From Alcanivorax sp. UBA4485 (GTDB lineage: Bacteria > Pseudomonadota > Gammaproteobacteria > Pseudomonadales > Alcanivoracaceae): DNA of 52,247 nt. The stretch is from contig DGNT01000127.1 of NCBI GenBank assembly GCA_002389055.1, positions 1 through 52,247 of the forward strand. Reading direction: 5' to 3'. Both the position numbers and the translations under genes were made by a program. The notes under the pieces are model-generated. The model worked only from the letters and a program-made list of their open reading frames with translations. It was not told the DNA's origin and searched no databases. This document shows, in pieces, positions 10,651 to 19,425 of this stretch (within the stretch, counting starts at the first letter, position 1; every line of letters starts with the position of its first letter).

Positions 10651-10702
10651 GCGGGCGGGTTTTGCGAAAATTTATACTTTATTGACGTTTACCCCCGCCC
10701 GC
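10651..10702. promoter_or_regulatory. AT-rich segment boxed by a 9-bp GC inverted repeat
   Basis: GCGGGCGGG at 10651-10659 pairs perfectly with CCCGCCCGC at 10694-10702. The 34 bases between are AT-rich and include TTTATACTTTATTGACG, the only promoter-like stretch between rraA and opgG. It could be the opgG promoter region or a weak rraA terminator. No exact -35/-10 pair can be assigned with confidence. Confidence 0.4.
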
Positions 10703-10788
10703 CCGGTTGTCACTCGGTTAACATCTGTTTGATGATAGCGGCGTCGAGCCGGTCCAGGCTCGTCGACATCAGGCAGCGGGGTTTGTAC

Positions 10789-12336
10789 ATGGAGCGTTTT
10801 CGTTGGTGGCCGATGCTGATGCTGTGGCTGCCCCTGGCGGTATTGCCGCTTCCGGCATCGGCTTTCTCGTTTGACGATGTGATTGATAAGGCCAGGGCAC
10901 TGGCCGATAAATCCTACCAGGCACCGACGCCGGTTCCCGCCTTTCTTCGTGAGCTCACTTACGAGCAGTACCAGGGCATCCGCTTCAAGCCGGAAAACAG
11001 TCTCTGGATCAAGAGCAACGCCCGTTTCCAGGTGATGCTGATGTCGCCGGGGCTGTACTTCAAGCACCCGGTGGTGATCCACGAGGTTGACGCCGAGGGC
11101 GTCCGCCCGATCGACTACAACAAAGCCGACTACAACTACACCAACGAAGAGCTGGCCAAGCGCATCCCCGCGGACCTGGGCCACGGCGGCTTCAAGCTGA
11201 CCTATCCGCTGCAGGGGCCGGACAGCCGCAACCAGTTCCTGGTGTTCGCCGGCGCCAGCTATTTCCGCGCCGTGGGCCGGGAGAACAGCTTCGGGTTGTC
11301 GGCCCGGGGCGTGGCGGTGAATACCGGGCTGCCCTCCGGCGAGCAGTTTCCTTCGTTCACGGAATTCTGGCTGGTGCGCCCGGACGCCAAGGCGGACAGC
11401 ATGACGGTGTACGCTCTGCTGGACGGTCGCAGCCTTACCGGCGCCTACCGTTTCGATGTGCGCACCGGCGATAACACCGTGATGGATGTGCAGGCCCGCC
11501 TGTTCATCCGCAGCGACATCGAAAAGCTGGGCATCGCGCCGCTCACCAGCATGTTTTTCTACGGCGGCAACACCGCGCGCCCCCGTGGTGAGTGGCGGCC
11601 CCGGGTGCACGATTCCGGTGGCCTGCTGCTGCATAACGGCGTCAGCGGCGAGTGGCTGTGGCGGCCGCTGCTGAACCCGAAAAGCCTCAAGCTGGATTAT
11701 TTTCAGACCGAATCGGTGCAGGGTTTCGGCCTCATGCAGCGGCAGACCGAGTTCGAGGATTTCCAGGATTACGGCGCCAATTACCATCGCCGTCCGAGCG
11801 CCTGGGTGCAGCCCAAGAGCGACTGGGGCAAGGGCAAGGTAGTGCTGGTGCAACTGCCCACCAACAACGAAACCAACGATAACATCGTGGCGTTCTGGAC
11901 CCCGGACAAAGCGGTGCGCGAAGGCCAGTCGTTGTCGTTCGACTATTCTCTCAAAGTGGGCGGGCCCTCGGTCAGCGGCGTCGACCGGGCGCGTGCCGAG
12001 AGGACCTTTGTCGGCGACGGCAACCGGGTCGGCGGCGGCACCGTGGAGGGCGCCTACCGGGTGATCGTGGATTTCGCCGGCGGGCCGCTGCAAGATCTGC
12101 CCGCCGACGCGCCGGTGACCAGCAGCGTGACCGCCGGCGACGACGCCGAAGTGATCGAGCATTTCGTCGAATTTCTCAGCCCGGTGAACCGTTGGCGGCT
12201 GTCGATTCTGGCGAAGCCGGCGGAAGGCCAGCCGCTGGCGCTGCGCGCCTTTCTCAAGAAAGACGACGAGGCGGTCTCCGAAACCTGGTCCTACGATATT
12301 CCCGCCGTCAACGACATTCTGGGCGAGGCCCGCTGA
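10789..12336 (+). CDS. opgG: Periplasmic glucan biosynthesis protein OpgG
   Basis: Periplasmic protein needed for osmoregulated periplasmic glucan synthesis, working on the glucan backbone made by OpgH. 515 residues from the ATG at 10789, close to the family's 511; an in-frame ATG at 10729 would put 20 non-signal residues first. A Sec signal peptide is clear (WWPMLMLWLPLAVLPLPASA, then FSFDDV). The mature part is full-length MdoG: YQGIRFKPENSLW, GASYFRAVGRENSFGLSARG near residue 165, and GEWLWRPLLNPKSL near 290. It shares one base with the next small ORF (TGATG), which in turn overlaps opgH, giving a three-gene operon. Confidence 0.95.
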   Translation: MERFRWWPMLMLWLPLAVLPLPASAFSFDDVIDKARALADKSYQAPTPVPAFLRELTYEQYQGIRFKPENSLWIKSNARFQVMLMSPGLYFKHPVVIHEVDAEGVRPIDYNKADYNYTNEELAKRIPADLGHGGFKLTYPLQGPDSRNQFLVFAGASYFRAVGRENSFGLSARGVAVNTGLPSGEQFPSFTEFWLVRPDAKADSMTVYALLDGRSLTGAYRFDVRTGDNTVMDVQARLFIRSDIEKLGIAPLTSMFFYGGNTARPRGEWRPRVHDSGGLLLHNGVSGEWLWRPLLNPKSLKLDYFQTESVQGFGLMQRQTEFEDFQDYGANYHRRPSAWVQPKSDWGKGKVVLVQLPTNNETNDNIVAFWTPDKAVREGQSLSFDYSLKVGGPSVSGVDRARAERTFVGDGNRVGGGTVEGAYRVIVDFAGGPLQDLPADAPVTSSVTAGDDAEVIEHFVEFLSPVNRWRLSILAKPAEGQPLALRAFLKKDDEAVSETWSYDIPAVNDILGEAR

Positions 12337-12590
12337 TGCCGTATCACGAGGTGGAACAGACGCTGGCCCGGGCGCTGACCTATCTGCGCCTGTCCGGGAT
12401 CACGGTAACGCCGGAGGTGGCACGGGGCGCACTGCATCTGGTGGACAGCGCCCTGGAACAGGGTGAGCAGCGGCTGCTGGCGCGGGTCATGGAACGTTTG
12501 CCGGCCGCTTTCCCGCTGCCGGAGGAAGTGCTGCCCCCGCAAACCCCACCGCTGCACCATGTCAGCGTCCACTACGCGGATTCGCTATGA
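12336..12590 (+). CDS. Small protein between opgG and opgH
   Basis: 84 residues starting at an ATG that shares its A with the opgG stop, and ending in an ATGA overlap with opgH. Tight coupling at both ends and G+C-rich third codon positions like the flanking genes argue that it is real. The sequence is acidic and mostly helical (ALTYLRLSGITVTPEVARGALHLVDSALEQG), ending in a proline-rich stretch. No signal peptide or membrane segment is seen. I do not recognise a family; its position suggests a role in glucan synthesis or in OpgH assembly, which is inference. Confidence 0.7.
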   Translation: MPYHEVEQTLARALTYLRLSGITVTPEVARGALHLVDSALEQGEQRLLARVMERLPAAFPLPEEVLPPQTPPLHHVSVHYADSL

Positions 12591-14707
12591 GCGAGGCCGG
12601 CGACACGGATTCGGTGCCCGACCTCACCGGCCGCTGGAAGGCGGTGGCGGTGGTGCGCCGCACGGTGCTTACCCTGCTGGTGGTGGGCCAGACCCTGGCC
12701 GGTGTCTACGGCATGCTGTCGGTATTGCCGTACCACGGCGGCGATCTGCTGGAACAAAGCATCGTGTTGCTGTTCGCATTGCTGTTCGCCTGGATATCCG
12801 TGGGTTTCTGGACCGCCATGCTGGGTTTTTATATGCGGCGGCGGGGCGGCGACCCGCAATCGCTGGCGCGCCGCCACGACGCCGCGACCCTGGCGGCCAC
12901 GCCCCTGGCCCGCACCGCCCTGGTGCTGCCGATCTACAACGAACCGGTGGACCGCACCCTGGCCGGCCTGCGTGCCACGGTGGAATCATTACGCGCCAGC
13001 GGGCAACTGGACCACTTCGATTTCTATATTCTTTCCGACAGCCGTGACGCGGACGTCTGGCTGGCGGAACGGGCCGGCTGGTACGCGCTGTGCCGGGAGC
13101 TGGGTCTTGAAGGCCGGTTGTTCTACCGGCACCGGCCGGTCAATCTGAACTTTAAAAGCGGCAACGTGGCGGATTTTCTGCGCCGCTGGGGCGCCGACTA
13201 CCGTTATATGGTGGTGCTGGACGCGGACAGCGTCATGGGTGGCGACACCCTGGTGCGCATGGTGCGACACATGGAGCTGGCGCCGCGCATCGGCATTCTG
13301 CAAAGCAGCCCCTCGTTGATTAACGCCCAGTCCGCGTTCGCCCGCTTCCAGCAATTCGCCAACCGTATCTACGGGCCCTTGTTCAGCACCGGCCTGGCCG
13401 CGCTGCAATTGGGCGAGGCGGCCTATTGGGGCCATAACGCGATCATCCGCACCGAGCCGTTCATGGCGCATTGCGGCCTGCGCCGCCTGTCCGGATTCGG
13501 TCTTTTCAAAGGCTCGATCATGAGCCACGACTTCGTGGAAGCCGCCTATATGGGGCGCGCCGGTTACCAGGTGTGGATGGAGCCGGAGTTGCACGAAAGC
13601 TATGAAGAATCGCCACCCACCCTGGTGGACGAGCTTACCCGTGACCGGCGCTGGACCAAGGGCAATATGCAGCATATCTGGCTGCTGTTTTTCGGGCGCC
13701 GCATCCGCTTCGCCCATCGCATGGCGTTTATTAACGGCATTCTTTCCTATCTGGCGTCACCGGTGTGGTTCGTGTTTCTGGTGCTTACCAGCATCGAGGC
13801 CACGCGGCTGACGCTGTGGCCGATTGATTACTTCCCCGACCCGCAGAACAGCATGTTCCCGGTGTGGCCGGAATGGCACCCGCATTGGGCGGTGGCGATG
13901 ATTCTGAGTACCTTTTTTCTGCTGTTCTTCCCAAAATTCCTGGCCGTGGCCGATGTGCTGCTTAGCGGCGGCCGGCGGCAGTTCGGCGGCTTCTGGAAGC
14001 TGCTTGTATCGGTGTGCCTGGAGCTGTTTGTCTCCATGTTGCTGGCGCCGATCCGCATGCTGGCGCACAGCCGCTATGTGCTGGAGGCGCTGTTCAACGT
14101 GTCGCTGCACTGGGGCGGCCAGAACCGTACCGACGAAACCGGCTGGGGCCAGGCGGTGATCAGCCAGGCACCGGGCACGCTGCTGGCCGGCGGCTGGGCG
14201 GCGCTGGCCCTGTGGCTGGACCCGATGTTCTTCTACTGGTCGCTGCCGGTGGCGTTACCGTTGGTTCTGGCGGCTCCCACCTCGGTACTGCTGAGCCGGG
14301 TGGCGATCGGCCAGTGGCTGCGCAATCGCGGTTTGTTGCTGACGCCGGAAGAACAGCGCCTTATCCCTCTGGTGCGCACGGTGGCTGAACCGGCGGCGCT
14401 GAACCCCACGCCGCTGAGCGCGTTCGAGGTGGCGGTGATCGACCCGCGCCTCAACCGGCTGCATCGCACCCAGGCACGCCACCGCCGCGCCTTGGAGCCT
14501 GAGACTCTGCGCCAATGGGCGCAGCGCTGTCTGGAGCAAGGGCCCGGCGCCCTCAACCGCTTCCAGCTCAACGCGCTGGCCCGTGACGCGGACAGCCTCG
14601 CCTGGTTGCATCGCCAGGCCTGGCTGAGCGCGCCGGAGGATTATTGGGGGCGCCGCATCGGCCAGCTCGGGGCGGTGGCGCTGCCGGCCTACCAGGGTTA
14701 CGTCTAG
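12587..14707 (+). CDS. opgH: Glucan glucosyltransferase OpgH
   Basis: Inner-membrane family-2 glycosyltransferase that polymerises glucose from UDP-glucose into the linear glucan backbone. 706 residues, shorter than the roughly 850 of the E. coli enzyme, mostly through a reduced cytoplasmic N-terminus. Two membrane helices (about residues 24-45 and 56-80) precede the catalytic domain: VLPIYNEPVDRT, DADSVMGGD with Asp212 at the start of the DAD triad, and RDRRWTKGN at 352-360 for the RRW motif. Several helices follow from about residue 380 to 580. It overlaps the small ORF by 4 bp and is closed by a strong terminator. Confidence 0.95.
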   Translation: MSEAGDTDSVPDLTGRWKAVAVVRRTVLTLLVVGQTLAGVYGMLSVLPYHGGDLLEQSIVLLFALLFAWISVGFWTAMLGFYMRRRGGDPQSLARRHDAATLAATPLARTALVLPIYNEPVDRTLAGLRATVESLRASGQLDHFDFYILSDSRDADVWLAERAGWYALCRELGLEGRLFYRHRPVNLNFKSGNVADFLRRWGADYRYMVVLDADSVMGGDTLVRMVRHMELAPRIGILQSSPSLINAQSAFARFQQFANRIYGPLFSTGLAALQLGEAAYWGHNAIIRTEPFMAHCGLRRLSGFGLFKGSIMSHDFVEAAYMGRAGYQVWMEPELHESYEESPPTLVDELTRDRRWTKGNMQHIWLLFFGRRIRFAHRMAFINGILSYLASPVWFVFLVLTSIEATRLTLWPIDYFPDPQNSMFPVWPEWHPHWAVAMILSTFFLLFFPKFLAVADVLLSGGRRQFGGFWKLLVSVCLELFVSMLLAPIRMLAHSRYVLEALFNVSLHWGGQNRTDETGWGQAVISQAPGTLLAGGWAALALWLDPMFFYWSLPVALPLVLAAPTSVLLSRVAIGQWLRNRGLLLTPEEQRLIPLVRTVAEPAALNPTPLSAFEVAVIDPRLNRLHRTQARHRRALEPETLRQWAQRCLEQGPGALNRFQLNALARDADSLAWLHRQAWLSAPEDYWGRRIGQLGAVALPAYQGYV

Positions 14708-14735
14708 CGCGCCGAACTTCACCAGATGCAGCAAT

Positions 14736-14768
14736 AAAAAAAGGGCCTCCTGATGGAGGCCCTTTTTT
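14736..14768. terminator. Bidirectional intrinsic terminator (opgH / mdh)
   Basis: An A-run leads into the perfect 8-bp stem GGGCCTCC/GGAGGCCC with a TGAT loop (14743-14762), then six T's. The symmetry lets it end both opgH (plus) and the convergent mdh (minus). Confidence 0.93.
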
Positions 14769-14803
14769 ATGATCGACGGTTCCGTCAGGAAACCGGGATC
14801 GTG

Positions 14804-15784
14804 TTACGGCAGCAGATGCTTCACCGCGTCACGCTCTTCGGCCAGCTCGGTCTCGGTGGCGGTCATGCGCTCGCGGGAGAAGTCATTCACGTCCAGACCC
14901 TGAACGATTTCCCAGTCGCCGTTCTTGCAAACGCACGGGTAGGAATAGATCAGGCCTTCCTGAATGCCGTAGGAGCCGTCGCTGTAGATGCCCATGGACA
15001 CCCAGTCGCCGTCGTCGCTGCCCAGCGCCCAGCTGCGCATGTGATCAACCGCGGCGTTGGCGGCGGAGGCGGCGGAGGACGCGCCCCGTGCCTTGATGAT
15101 GGCGGCGCCGCGCTGTTGCACGGTGGGGATGTAGTCGTTCTCGTACCAGTCCTGCTCGATCTGGTCGATGGCGGCTTTGCCGTCCACTTCGCAGTGGTGC
15201 AGATCCGGGTACTGGGTGGAGGAGTGGTTGCCCCAGATGGTCATCTTCTTAACGTCGTTGATGCTCTTGCCCAGCTTGTTGCCCAGCTGCGCCATGGCGC
15301 GGTTGTGGTCCAGGCGGGTCATGGCGGTGAACTGACGCGGATCGATATCCGGTGCGTTGCGCTGGGCGATCAGGGCGTTGGTGTTGGCCGGGTTACCGAC
15401 CACCAGCACCTTAATGCCGCGGCTGGCGACTTCGTTGATGGCCTGGCCCTGGGCGGAGAAGATCGCCGCGTTGGCTTCCAGCAGGTCCTTGCGCTCCATA
15501 CCCGGGCCGCGCGGACGGGCGCCGACCAGCAGGGCGTAATCGGCGTCCTTGAACGCCACCTTGGCGTCGTCGGTCTGCACGATGCCGTCGACCAGCGGGA
15601 AGGCACAGTCTTCCAGCTCCATGGCCACGCCTTTCAGCGCTTCCAGGGCGGGGGTGATTTCGAGAAGCTGGAGGATGACCGGCTGATCTTTGCCGAGCAT
15701 GTCGCCGGAAGCGATGCGGAACAGCAGGGAATAGCTGATCTGGCCAGCGGCGCCGGTGACAGCTACGCGTACGGGTGCTTTCAT
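14804..15784 (-). CDS. mdh: Malate dehydrogenase
   Basis: NAD-dependent oxidation of malate to oxaloacetate in the TCA cycle. 326 residues of the cytosolic/Burkholderia-type MDH (VAVTGAAGQISYSLLFRIAS at the N-terminus). Substrate-binding arginines lie in VGARPRGPGMERKDLL near residue 90 and in TRLDHNRA near 155, and the catalytic histidine in IWGNHSSTQYPD near 187. The ribosome-binding site AAGGAGATTTTTA precedes the ATG. A TATAAT box on the minus strand lies about 96 bp upstream. The gene stands alone, ending at the shared terminator. Confidence 0.96.
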   Translation of the reverse strand: MKAPVRVAVTGAAGQISYSLLFRIASGDMLGKDQPVILQLLEITPALEALKGVAMELEDCAFPLVDGIVQTDDAKVAFKDADYALLVGARPRGPGMERKDLLEANAAIFSAQGQAINEVASRGIKVLVVGNPANTNALIAQRNAPDIDPRQFTAMTRLDHNRAMAQLGNKLGKSINDVKKMTIWGNHSSTQYPDLHHCEVDGKAAIDQIEQDWYENDYIPTVQQRGAAIIKARGASSAASAANAAVDHMRSWALGSDDGDWVSMGIYSDGSYGIQEGLIYSYPCVCKNGDWEIVQGLDVNDFSRERMTATETELAEERDAVKHLLP

Positions 15785-15879
15785 TAAAAATCTCCTTGGA
15801 ATCGTCGGGAGAACAGAGGAGCCTCTGAATACGACCTTGGCTAGGAAGTGCGCATTCGGAGGTTCCCCGGGCCGCGCGC

Positions 15880-15885
15880 ATTATA
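15880..15885 (-). promoter_or_regulatory. Putative -10 box of mdh
   Basis: A consensus TATAAT on the minus strand within ACTCTATAATGCGCG. The -35 position at normal spacing is poor. The leader it would give (about 90 nt) contains an imperfect 12-bp inverted repeat, 15819-15830 against 15854-15865. Confidence 0.45.
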
Positions 15886-15922
15886 GAGTAGCTGATGGAC
15901 GAGCGCACGGATCGGTGCCGGT

Positions 15923-16957
15923 TCAGTGGCCGCCGCTGTCCCGATAGCCCACCGGGGTGACCCCGAACCAGCGTTTGAAGGCGCGGTTGAAGGCGCTCTG
16001 CTCGGAATAGCCCAGATCCAGGGCGATCTGGTTCACCGAGCGGTTGCTGTGTAGCAGCCAGTCGCAGGCCAGCCGGCGCCGTTCTTCTTCCAGCAGGGTG
16101 GAAAAGTCCGCCTGTTCCGCGCGCAGCCGGCGGCGCAGCGTCCAGGGCTTTACCCCGAGACGCTCGGCGATCGGTTCCAGCTGCGGCACGCCGTCCACCA
16201 GCCGCTGCTGGATTTCCAGGCGTACCTGCTCCAGCAGGTTGTCGCGCGCCCGGTACTGGGTCACCGCCCGCTGCATCCGCGACCGGGCGATGCGGTTGAC
16301 CTCCGGGTCGGCGTCGCGCAGCGGCAGGTCGAGCTTGGCTTCGTCGATCACCAGGGCGTTGCAGGGCTGGGAGAACGACACCGGGCAGCCGAAAAGACGC
16401 TGGTATTCGCCCTCATCGCCGTGCGCGGGGTGCCGGAAATGCACCGCCAGGGGGTTGAGCCCGGCGCCCAGTATCCAGCGGCCGAACACCACCGCGCCGG
16501 CGTAAAAGGCGTCCACCCGGTGCGGTGAGGTGGGCAGGTCCTCAAACGGGGTGTCGAGGATCAGCCAGAGTTCATCGTCGTGCCATTCGAAACGCAGGTC
16601 GGCGAATTCGGTGGTCACCCGGGCGAACGGAATCATCAGCTCGATGGCGTCGCGAAGGGTGGCGCTGGACATGCTGGCGTAGCCCAGTTCGCCCATGAAG
16701 CGTGGCCGGATGCATTCGCCCATGTGCAGACCGAACAGCGGGTCGCCGCTGCCTTCCAGGGCCAGCTCGAACAGCCGGTTCTCGACGTTCAACGGTACCC
16801 GGGCACGGGGGGATTCCAGCTCCGCTTCGCTCACACCCAAACGCACCAGAGCCTCGCTGAGGTCCACGCCCGCGTGCAGAGCGGCATCGAGCAGGTACTC
16901 GATCCAGAACGAGGCCACGGTCAGTGAGTGCAGGGAAGGCGGACGGGAATCAGACAT
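15923..16957 (-). CDS. AraC-family regulator with N-terminal Arabinose_bd-type domain
   Basis: 344 residues from the ATG at 16957 (a TTG 12 bases upstream is an alternative). The N-terminal two thirds match the OruR/ArgR-like ligand-binding region (GLHMGECIRPRFMGELGYAS near residue 75, then FGCPVSF near 185). The C-terminal third is a double helix-turn-helix: PIAERLGVKPWTLRRRLRAE followed by VNQIALDLGYSEQSAFNRAF, then the family end RWFGVTPVGYRDS. The regulated genes are not obvious; phasin is the nearest gene upstream and mdh lies downstream on the same strand. Confidence 0.9.
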   Translation of the reverse strand: MSDSRPPSLHSLTVASFWIEYLLDAALHAGVDLSEALVRLGVSEAELESPRARVPLNVENRLFELALEGSGDPLFGLHMGECIRPRFMGELGYASMSSATLRDAIELMIPFARVTTEFADLRFEWHDDELWLILDTPFEDLPTSPHRVDAFYAGAVVFGRWILGAGLNPLAVHFRHPAHGDEGEYQRLFGCPVSFSQPCNALVIDEAKLDLPLRDADPEVNRIARSRMQRAVTQYRARDNLLEQVRLEIQQRLVDGVPQLEPIAERLGVKPWTLRRRLRAEQADFSTLLEEERRRLACDWLLHSNRSVNQIALDLGYSEQSAFNRAFKRWFGVTPVGYRDSGGH

Positions 16958-17004
16958 AGCCGAAGTCAACGTGATTGACGCCGACCAGTCAATGACGGGA
17001 AAGC

Positions 17005-17027
17005 GACCGGGCCGGCACGGCCCGGTC
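17005..17027 (-). terminator. Hairpin after the phasin gene, possible weak terminator
   Basis: GACCGGGCC and GGCCCGGTC form a perfect 9-bp stem with a 5-nt loop just after the phasin stop. On the minus strand it is followed by GCTTTCCC rather than a T-run, so termination would be weak or need help. Confidence 0.4.
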
Positions 17028-17035
17028 AGGCTTGA

Positions 17036-17383
17036 TCACTTCGCTTTTTGTTCGCGGGCCAGTTTGTTGACCTTACGGTTGATGCGGTCGAGCTTTTTGT
17101 TCAGCGCGCCCATTTCGTCGCGGGTGGGCAGGCCGAGAGTGTGGGCCAGGCGCGCGCGCCATTGTTCCGCGTCGCTGCCTTTGCTGGTTTTGGCGCGCAG
17201 GGATTCGCCGCTTTTGATCAGCTCCTGAAAGAATTCGTTACCGGATTCGCTGAGCCGGGTCACCGCACCCTGGGCCGCTTTGCTAAGCTTGTCCGCGGTG
17301 GTGCTGATTTCCGTGCTCAGCTCGGACAGCTTGGCGTTCAGAGTGGCGGCGGGGGATTCGGTGTTTGCTTGTGTGTTGCTCAT
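17036..17383 (-). CDS. Phasin family protein
   Basis: 115 residues resembling PhaF/PhaI-type phasins that coat polyhydroxyalkanoate granules. An amphipathic helical N-half (AKLSELSTEISTTADKLSKA) leads to GNEFFQELIKSGESLRAK near residue 50. The typical end follows: LGLPTRDEMGALNKKLDRIN, a short coiled coil with a lysine-rich tail. Length and low-complexity character fit. It stands alone on the minus strand, with its start divergent from the carboxylesterase. No PHA synthase is in the window, so a granule role is inferred from family. Confidence 0.85.
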   Translation of the reverse strand: MSNTQANTESPAATLNAKLSELSTEISTTADKLSKAAQGAVTRLSESGNEFFQELIKSGESLRAKTSKGSDAEQWRARLAHTLGLPTRDEMGALNKKLDRINRKVNKLAREQKAK

Positions 17384-17510
17384 GAGTAAGGGTCTCCTTA
17401 TCCAATATCAGTGGCGTCGATGGTAAGCAACACGGCGTTTCAGGTATCTTTTGTTGTCTGACAATTAAACAACGTGGCCCGCGACGTCGGGGCACAGCGG
17501 GAGAGAGTGC

Positions 17511-19058
17511 ATGAAGGTAGAGCTTCCCCAGGGTGGGTATCAGGGCCTCGCCGGCGACGGCGTGGTGGAATTCCGGGGCGTGCCGTTCGCGTTGCCGCCG
17601 GTGGGCGAATTGCGGTTCAAGGCGCCCCGGCCATTGCCGGAGGGTGGCGACAGCGTCAATGCGGACCGCTATCCGTTGCCCTCGCTGCAGGTCAAAAACC
17701 CGCTGATGGGCGTGGAGGACTCCGGGGAAGATTGCCTGTACCTGAATATCTGGGTGCCGGAGGGCGAGGGCCCCTTCCCGGTGATGCTCTGGTACCACGG
17801 TGGCGGCTATATCGCCGGCTCGGTGTCCCAGCCGTTGTATAACGGCGCCGCGCTGGCGGCCAGCCAGCAGGTGGTGGTGGTGCATGCCGCTTACCGGCTG
17901 GGCGCCCACGGGTTCGCCGACTTCGCCGCCATCGCGCCGGAGCTGGAGGCGGACAGCAACCTGGGCCTGCGCGACCAGGTGGCGGCCCTGGAATGGGTCA
18001 ACCGGCACATCAAAGCCTTCGGTGGCCGGCCCGACCGGGTCACCCTGTTCGGCGAATCCGCCGGCGGCTTCAGTGTCGCCACCCTGATGGCTACGCCCCG
18101 GGCGCGGCCCCTGTTCCAGGGCGCCATCGTCCAGTCCGGCGCTGGCGACTTCGCGCTCGCCCCGGAAGAGGTGGCCAAGGTCACCCGCGCCTTCGTGGAG
18201 GCGTTGCCGGGGGAGGGCAGCGCCGCCGACAAGCTTCGCCAGGCCGACCCGAAAGCCTGGATCGCCGCCCAGAACCAGGCCCTGCGCACCCTGGTCAAGC
18301 GCGGCCTGCGCGACACCACGCCGCAGTTCGCGATGAATTTCCAGCCGATGGTGGACGGCGACCTGTTGCCGCGTCTGCCAATCGACGCCATCGCCGACGG
18401 CGAGGCCCGCGATATCGCCCTGATGGCCAGCGTCTGCCGCGATGAATACCACTTCTTCCAGTACGCCGGCCCGATGGCGGGCTTCCCCTCGGTGGAGGAT
18501 TTACGCCGCTTCGACGAGGCGGAAATCCTGCGCCGCTTCGAGCGCGCGTTGCCGCATCACGGCCAGCAGGCGCTCAGCTACTACCAGCGCACCGTGACGC
18601 CGGACCCGCAACGCAGCAACATGGACTGGTTCTCCGCCATGGAGACCGACCGGCTGTTCCGCGTGCCCACCCTGCGCCTGCTCGACGCCCAGGCCGCCCA
18701 CCGGGACGACACCCGGGGCTTCCAGTTCACCTGGACCAGCCAGCAGTTCGGCGTGCCCATGGGCGCCTGCCACGTCATCGATGTGCCGTTCGTGTTCGGC
18801 GTCACCGACACCCCGGCGGGGATGTTCTTCACCGGCGGGGGCGAACCGGCCCGCGCCCTGGCGGCGGAAGTGCAAAAGGTGTGGGGCGATTTCGCCCATG
18901 GGCGGGACGTGCAGGGCCCGACCTGGAAGGGCACGCGCCGGGTGCGCCAGTTCGGTCCCGGCGACGCGGACGCCGCCTTGCTGGATGCGGACGGGGAAGC
19001 CCTGTGGGCGGACATCATTCCGGTGCCGGGGACTGCAAAACCGGGCCAGGGCGCGTAA
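17511..19058 (+). CDS. Carboxylesterase type B (para-nitrobenzyl esterase family)
   Basis: Alpha/beta-hydrolase hydrolysing carboxyl esters. 515 residues from the ATG at 17511, preceded by GGGAGAGAGTGC. No signal peptide is seen, so it is probably cytoplasmic. Family landmarks are RGVPFALPPVGELRF near residue 22, SGEDCLYLNIWVPEG near 70, the oxyanion loop YHGGGYIAGS near 95, and the nucleophile elbow FGESAGGFS with Ser183. The acidic residue and histidine of the triad should lie in CRDEYHFF near 308 and ACHVID near 420. The BolA-like gene follows 34 bp later. The substrate is unknown. Confidence 0.92.
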   Translation: MKVELPQGGYQGLAGDGVVEFRGVPFALPPVGELRFKAPRPLPEGGDSVNADRYPLPSLQVKNPLMGVEDSGEDCLYLNIWVPEGEGPFPVMLWYHGGGYIAGSVSQPLYNGAALAASQQVVVVHAAYRLGAHGFADFAAIAPELEADSNLGLRDQVAALEWVNRHIKAFGGRPDRVTLFGESAGGFSVATLMATPRARPLFQGAIVQSGAGDFALAPEEVAKVTRAFVEALPGEGSAADKLRQADPKAWIAAQNQALRTLVKRGLRDTTPQFAMNFQPMVDGDLLPRLPIDAIADGEARDIALMASVCRDEYHFFQYAGPMAGFPSVEDLRRFDEAEILRRFERALPHHGQQALSYYQRTVTPDPQRSNMDWFSAMETDRLFRVPTLRLLDAQAAHRDDTRGFQFTWTSQQFGVPMGACHVIDVPFVFGVTDTPAGMFFTGGGEPARALAAEVQKVWGDFAHGRDVQGPTWKGTRRVRQFGPGDADAALLDADGEALWADIIPVPGTAKPGQGA

Positions 19059-19092
19059 AATAGCGGCCCTGTCACCCCTCAGGAGTACCCCG

Positions 19093-19425
19093 ATGTCCGT
19101 GGCCGAGGCCATTGAAAGCAAAGTGCGCGGCGCCCTGCCGGTCGCGCACCTGGAGTTGGAAAACGAAAGCCACCGGCACAATGTGCCGGCCAACTCGGAA
19201 ACCCACTTCAAACTGGTGCTGGTGTCCGACGCCTTCCAGGGCCAGATGCCGGTGCGGCGTCACCAGGCGGTCTACCAGGTGTTGGCCGAAGAGATGAAAG
19301 GGCCGGTGCACGCGCTGGCCCTGCATCTGTTCACGCCCGACGAATGGCGTGATCAGGGCGGCGACGTGGCCGACTCCCCGGATTGTCGGGGTGGCGACGG
19401 CCAGGCCAAGGAGAAGGCGCGATGA
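19093..19425 (+). CDS. BolA-family protein
   Basis: 110 residues from the ATG at 19093, preceded by AGGAG. The BolA fold is recognisable: LELENESHRHNVPANSETHF with the His-containing surface, then FKLVLVSDAFQGQ, the RRHQAVYQVLAEEM helix with the RH signature, and PVHALALHLFTPDEW. A short Asp/Gly-rich tail follows. BolA proteins act with monothiol glutaredoxins in iron-sulfur trafficking, and BolA proper also affects cell shape genes. It overlaps trhO by 3 bp (ATGA), so the two are co-translated. Confidence 0.92.
   Translation: MSVAEAIESKVRGALPVAHLELENESHRHNVPANSETHFKLVLVSDAFQGQMPVRRHQAVYQVLAEEMKGPVHALALHLFTPDEWRDQGGDVADSPDCRGGDGQAKEKAR

Noticed and set aside
15819..15865. Riboswitch or attenuator in the mdh leader
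   Set aside because: On the mdh mRNA the inverted repeat has A-C mismatches and folds better on the other strand; no known riboswitch features.
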